DNA of 8,082 bases from Omnitrophica bacterium RIFOXYB12_FULL_50_7. Lineage in GTDB: Bacteria > Omnitrophota > Omnitrophia > Omnitrophales > Aquincolibacteriaceae. Below the pieces are notes generated by a model. That model was not told the origin of the DNA. It was given only the letters and a program-made list of their open reading frames with translations, and made no database searches. The stretch's first letter is position 1. Each line of letters begins with the position of its first letter. Below are positions 6,901 to 8,082 of the stretch, piece after piece. Made by a program: the position numbers and the translations under genes. The stretch spans positions 5,688 through 13,769 of the forward strand of contig MHFU01000158.1 of NCBI GenBank assembly GCA_001804345.1, read 5' to 3'.

Positions 6901-8082
6901 TTTGTTTCAAAAAAGCCTGATGTTGGATCTGATGAAATCGGACATGCTTTGACGAGAAGATATGAAACTCTTCGCAATGGCGAGTCCGGGGCCCGATTGG
7001 GGCAGTTGCAACACCTCATGCAAGTAATTCAAGGCCATGATTTTTCGAGGCTTCTGGAAAATTATTTGGTACTAGCCGACAAAACGAATAAGGATCTTCT
7101 TCGGGCGACGCTTCAAAAAACATTGAGAGATCCTGGGGCCTTAAAAGCTCTTTACCAACGGTATATTCAACACGTCTCTTTCTATTATGAAACCGATCGT
7201 ACCCCCGAAGAGATATTGCAGCAATTGATGCAATTAGCACATTTGGAATGGTCCCAGGCACAGAAAGATGAAGCCCGCGTTGCCATGCTTGCGACATCGC
7301 TTGCGGGCGACTATGATCAAGCCTATGAATTGATTTTTTCTCATCCGTTGAATGAACCGGGAGTGTTGGCGATCTTTGCTCGCGTGCTTTATGAAAATGG
7401 ATTTATGATTGAAAATATTGCTCCGAGGAAATACGGAGACAACTCTACAACGACCGTTTTTTTAGGAGCTTTCCCATATTCCAAAGGTGATGCGAGAGAG
7501 ATATTGCAACATATCCAAGATGACTTGAGTTTTATTTTTCTTCGGGAGCCATTGCTTAAGCATGACACTCTGATTCATAGGGTGGCAGACCAATTCAGAG
7601 AGATGCTGGGGAAAGGGAACCCAGCCAGGCATTGGACGGAACTAAAATTTGAACGAGCGAACGATCGTTATCAAAAAGAACTTACTGTTTCCAGGCCAAC
7701 GGGGTGGCGGCAACAACCCACGGACGTATTTATAGCCACGGAAACTCAAGGCGAGCTCGCAGGCCTCAGCCGGATTGTATTTACCTCGACGGACCGCCAA
7801 GGTCTTTTTGCCGCTTTGACCGAAATGTTTGCGGGCAAGCTTTTCGGATTTAAAAGCATTCTGAATATTAAAGGATTCAGGTTTGATAATACGAATTATG
7901 CGGCTCCCCGTGTCTTTTTTTGGGTTGAAGAAATTGGAAATCCCGGGAAGCCGATCAGTGCGTCGGTGGAAAATAGCATCAAAGCAAAATTGCCGGATTT
8001 TTTTGACCGTATTACCGGTTTTACTTTTAAACAAGAAGAAAAAGGATCAAGCGAAAATCCTCCAACTTCTGCAGAAAAGAAA
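1..8082 (+). CDS. Internal part of a giant multidomain protein (S1-like protease, enzyme I-like, GlnD-like); both ends outside the window
   Basis: Frame 1 is open from the first to the last base, 2,694 codons without a stop. Chance cannot explain this, and domain motifs occur in correct order along the whole length, so it is one real gene. No start can be chosen: the frame is already open at base 1, and the first in-frame ATG (base 58) lies inside a helical segment with no sign of being an initiator. The chain carries, in order, an unrecognised beta-rich region, a chymotrypsin-fold protease domain, a Pro/Ala/Gly linker with another beta-rich unit, an enzyme I (PEP-protein phosphotransferase)-like module and a GlnD-like module without its nucleotidyltransferase domain. 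I see no signal peptide and no convincing membrane helix. Cysteine is almost absent (two residues). I infer a sensory or scaffolding giant protein. Its cellular location is unresolved, because the protease suggests export while the other modules have cytoplasmic relatives. No existing gene symbol fits. Confidence 0.95.
943..1605 (+). other. Chymotrypsin-fold (S1-like, trypsin/V8-type) serine protease domain, residues 315-535
   Basis: The domain shows the full set of S1-clan landmarks. A GSGALV strand is followed by VMTAAH with the general-base His357. Next comes AANDVLFFEI with Asp401, matching the ND-x-x-LL element of trypsins. Then RPGMSGSAIVN carries the nucleophile Ser493 in a GxSGS setting, followed by GKVVGVLSQGG, the usual strand after the serine. 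Spacing is 44 residues from His to Asp and 92 from Asp to Ser, almost the same as in chymotrypsin. All three catalytic residues are kept, so peptidase activity is plausible. There are no cysteines, so no disulfides; this and the GxSGS form resemble bacterial V8/trypsin-2 proteins more than animal trypsins. Such domains usually act outside the cytoplasm. Possible targets are host or prey proteins, or the giant chain itself; the sequence does not say which. A binding-only role remains possible. Confidence 0.85.
1621..1989 (+). other. Unassigned segment after the protease, with a possible small beta unit (residues 541-663)
   Basis: Residues 541-560 form a short helical exit from the protease domain. 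Residues 572-612 alternate hydrophobic and polar positions (FEIDVQNSP, HISLKMN, VGMRIIIQTL), as expected for four or so beta strands of a small sandwich. A Ser/Pro/Lys turn at 615-628 leads to a hydrophobic helix at about 632-657, with an ILGLYLGSVSW core. That helix is interrupted by Asp and Arg, and I do not call it transmembrane. No family is recognised. Confidence 0.4.
1990..2295 (+). other. Low-complexity Pro/Ala/Gly-rich interdomain linker (residues 664-765)
   Basis: Composition changes sharply here: Pro, Ala, Gly, Val and Thr dominate, with runs such as STQPPLPQVQEVE, GGGFIAGAGPVAAAEGP and TPPVGSVPSGTEAAAPA. The region is predicted to be flexible and mostly unstructured, apart from a weakly hydrophobic Gly/Met/Ile stretch at about 718-735. 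GC content is visibly higher than in the flanks because of the Gly, Ala and Pro codons. It separates the protease half of the chain from the enzyme I-like half, and would be an obvious place for proteolytic processing, although no cleavage motif is recognisable. Confidence 0.55.
2296..2697 (+). other. Beta-rich unit plus Ala/Thr/Val-rich connector before the enzyme I-like module (residues 766-899)
   Basis: Residues 766-856 look like a small beta sandwich. Strands of alternating hydrophobic residues (QFSFRATG, FRITVSG, GGFFLTDAYG, DIVKVTNSG, ETVTVQPY) are joined by Gly/Ser/Asn turns and contain many aromatics, including FHTGYYG near 821-827. This resembles an Ig-like or carbohydrate-binding fold, but no diagnostic motif is present. 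Residues 872-899 (Ala, Gly, Ser, Val, Thr) form a mildly hydrophobic connector. It is too polar and Gly-rich for a confident membrane helix, and it runs into the first strand of the enzyme I-like module. Confidence 0.4.
2698..4020 (+). other. Enzyme I-like N-terminal part: expanded HPr-binding-type helices and phosphohistidine swivel (residues 900-1340)
   Basis: In enzyme I of the sugar or nitrogen phosphotransferase systems, this part takes phosphate from PEP on a histidine and passes it to HPr. Residues 910-926 (TIPANASLAGRAVVFKR) correspond to the opening SPGIAxGxA strand of enzyme I, although the canonical SPG is not kept. Helices follow from 946. The swivel has LKGIVMMATKIGEG and then TSHTAIIIRS, with His1253 in the place of the phosphorylated His189 of E. 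coli enzyme I. The Gly-Gly that normally precedes TSHT is replaced by Val-Asn-Gln. From the first strand to the histidine the module spans about 345 residues against about 185 in E. coli. The extra length is helical and includes a likely coiled coil at about 1003-1047. The HPr-binding face is therefore probably altered, and the partner is unknown. Confidence 0.8.
4045..5160 (+). other. Enzyme I-like PEP-binding TIM-barrel domain (residues 1349-1720)
   Basis: Motifs of the PEP-utilising enzyme barrel appear in the family order. FALNLIPGNL (first strand) is followed by VEVGLYRTEM, with Arg1382 at the place of Arg296 of E. coli enzyme I. VRIRTED carries Arg1469 (Arg332), and LEVVFPMVRDPAEI is the FPM strand. 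FGMMLETPDAV carries Glu1591 (Glu431, a Mg ligand). FNGGLNDFH carries Asn1616 and Asp1617 (Asn454/Asp455), and CLCGEIATD carries Cys1682 (Cys502, the catalytic acid). The end, GLSVSMVPSKM, matches the FSMSAISIPRIK exit strand. I find no clear counterpart of Arg465, which should lie about ten residues after Asp1617, nor of Arg358. About 50 extra residues sit between GLYRTE and VRIRTED. The TSHT form and the CGE ending argue for enzyme I rather than PEP synthase or pyruvate phosphate dikinase. PEP and Mg binding seem possible; full activity is uncertain. Confidence 0.88.
5221..5835 (+). other. GlnD-like helical region carrying a degenerate EGPG motif (residues 1741-1945)
   Basis: In GlnD (PII uridylyltransferase/uridylyl-removing enzyme) this segment follows the nucleotidyltransferase domain and contains the conserved EPNxKxGPGGLRD signature. 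Here LDPDVVEGPGSSVEF (1782-1796) keeps the acidic-Pro-x and EGPG core, but Lys is Val and GGLRD has become GSSVE. It is followed by a helix (FLKHMVRAM) corresponding to the one after LRD in GlnD, then DFLLPSEQEQLLAA, matching the GFLT-x-x-E-x-x-x-L helix. Next come a charged connector and YFNHSMHAVENVTRVIHELL (1924-1943), matching the DYFRVTRRVSELNQML-type helix of GlnD. The preceding nucleotidyltransferase domain, with its GGYGRGEL and SDIDLL motifs, is absent: the enzyme I barrel ends about 20-25 residues earlier. Confidence 0.72.
6010..6900 (+). other. GlnD-like HD-domain region with the metal-site residues replaced (residues 2004-2300)
   Basis: Similarity to GlnD is strongest here. KLFEARPEWMIRVFYLA matches the LFxxxPxxxLRLF element, and ILRMHRFKLLDGLIPGYG matches the LRRMNRYGVLGxYxPxFG element. 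Next, QQYTADILTIR sits where GlnD has HxYTVDEHTLR; both histidines are lost (Gln2105, Leu2112). The HD pair itself, in the ALFHDIAKG helix of GlnD, aligns with AILLRNVVEL, giving Arg2158 and Asn2159. A later WLIYFQHFLS with His2212 corresponds to the conserved VxxHLxM helix. The fold therefore seems intact while the phosphohydrolase (uridylyl-removing) metal site is gone. The remaining helices to about 2300 follow the GlnD pattern (YAMTVAVRVA against LTVADIxAT). I infer a pseudo-HD domain that may still bind a small molecule such as glutamine, or a partner protein. Confidence 0.8.
6901..7317 (+). other. Helical connector between the GlnD-like HD region and the ACT domains (residues 2301-2439)
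   Basis: In GlnD a helical bundle links the HD and ACT domains and ends with a YFxxxSPxxIxxH element. Here HVSFYYETDRTPEEILQQLM (2391-2410) is a good match to that element, which anchors the alignment up to the ACT domains. The part before it (about 2308-2385) is amphipathic helix rich in Leu, Arg and Glu, without recognisable motifs. Confidence 0.65.
7318..7545 (+). other. First ACT-like domain (residues 2440-2515)
   Basis: ACT domains are small beta-alpha-beta-beta-alpha-beta units that bind amino acids; in GlnD the C-terminal pair senses glutamine. Here a strand (AYELIFSHPL) leads into the NEPGVLAIFARVLYENG turn-helix (2451-2467), with Pro-Gly at the ligand-site turn. Strands MIENIAPRKYG and STTTVFLGAF follow, then a second helix (GDAREILQHIQDDL). 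The order and lengths match an ACT domain. The usual Asp-Arg-Pro/Ala before the helix is Asn-Glu-Pro here, so ligand preference cannot be read from sequence. Confidence 0.7.
7762..8025 (+). other. Second ACT domain, GlnD-like (residues 2588-2675)
   Basis: This is the clearer of the two ACT domains. SRIVFTSTDRQGLFAALTEMF (split here as SRIVF and TDRQGLFAALTEMF, 2590-2610) matches the TEIFIW / PDRPYLFAAV start of the first E. coli GlnD ACT domain, including Asp-Arg-x-Gly-Leu-Phe-Ala (2598-2604) at the ligand-site turn. Strands follow at 2617-2628 and 2634-2643 (APRVFFWVEE), with a PISASVENSI helix like the PLSADRHEV helix of GlnD. About 45 residues (2545-2587) separate it from the first ACT domain, a little longer than usual. 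It ends about 20 residues before the window edge. Confidence 0.8.
8026..8082 (+). other. Polar low-complexity tail or linker at the window edge (residues 2676-2694)
   Basis: The last 19 residues are Lys, Glu, Ser, Asn and Pro-rich (KQEEKGSSENPPTSAEKK) and surely disordered. The frame is still open at the last base. It could be the protein's C-terminal tail just before a stop, or a linker to further domains. GlnD normally ends shortly after its second ACT domain, which fits the former slightly better. Confidence 0.5.

Noticed and set aside
6428..6910. Minus-strand open frame of 160 codons, the longest alternative frame
   Set aside because: It overlaps the pseudo-HD region on the opposite strand. 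Its translation is low in structure, and such shadows are expected opposite a long coding frame.
7642..8034. Minus-strand open frame of 130 codons
   Set aside because: It is antisense to the second ACT domain, which is well supported on the plus strand.
1..8082. Tandem repeats, CRISPR repeats, tRNA-like or terminator hairpins
   Set aside because: Reading both strands I found no repeated unit, regular spacer pattern or hairpin followed by a T run; everything is explained by coding sequence.

Overview
The whole 8,082-base window is one uninterrupted plus-strand reading frame (frame 1, 2,694 codons). It has no stop codon, and neither its true start nor its end is inside the window. The window is therefore an internal slice of a giant gene, encoding at least about 300 kDa of protein. 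I see no intergenic DNA, RNA gene, promoter, terminator, CRISPR array or mobile element. Base composition looks balanced (roughly 45-50% GC by eye). Codon use looks even and the protein reads as real, folded sequence to the last codon, so I see no sign of a decayed gene. The host cannot be named from this slice. Giant multidomain ORFs built from pieces of housekeeping enzymes suggest an uncultured bacterium such as Omnitrophota or a relative in the PVC group, but that is a weak inference.

Layout, in residues of the window translation: 1-318, unrecognised, mostly beta-rich after a short helical start. 315-535, a chymotrypsin-fold (S1-like) serine protease domain with a complete His357/Asp401/Ser493 triad. 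541-900, an unassigned stretch with a Pro/Ala/Gly-rich linker and a second beta-rich unit. 900-1720, a divergent enzyme I (PtsI/PtsP-type) module: expanded N-terminal helices, a phosphohistidine swivel with TSHT (His1253), and a PEP-binding TIM barrel with recognisable GLYRTE, VRIRTED, FPMV, LETP, GLND and CGE motifs. 1741-2675, a GlnD-like module: the helical region with an EGPG motif, the degenerate HD region and two ACT domains. It lacks the GlnD nucleotidyltransferase domain. 2676-2694, a polar tail or linker.

The main discovery is a serine protease, an enzyme I-like phosphotransferase and a GlnD-like nitrogen-sensor body fused in one chain. Enzyme I-Ntr and GlnD are the two classical sensors of glutamine status in bacteria, so the pairing may be functional. 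The conserved parts point the same way: the enzyme I His/Glu/Asn/Asp/Cys residues and the ACT folds are kept. The GlnD uridylyltransferase domain is absent and the HD metal-site residues are replaced. A ligand-sensing pseudoenzyme or scaffold is the most economical reading. Only two cysteines occur in 2,694 residues, one of them at the expected catalytic position of the enzyme I CGE motif.
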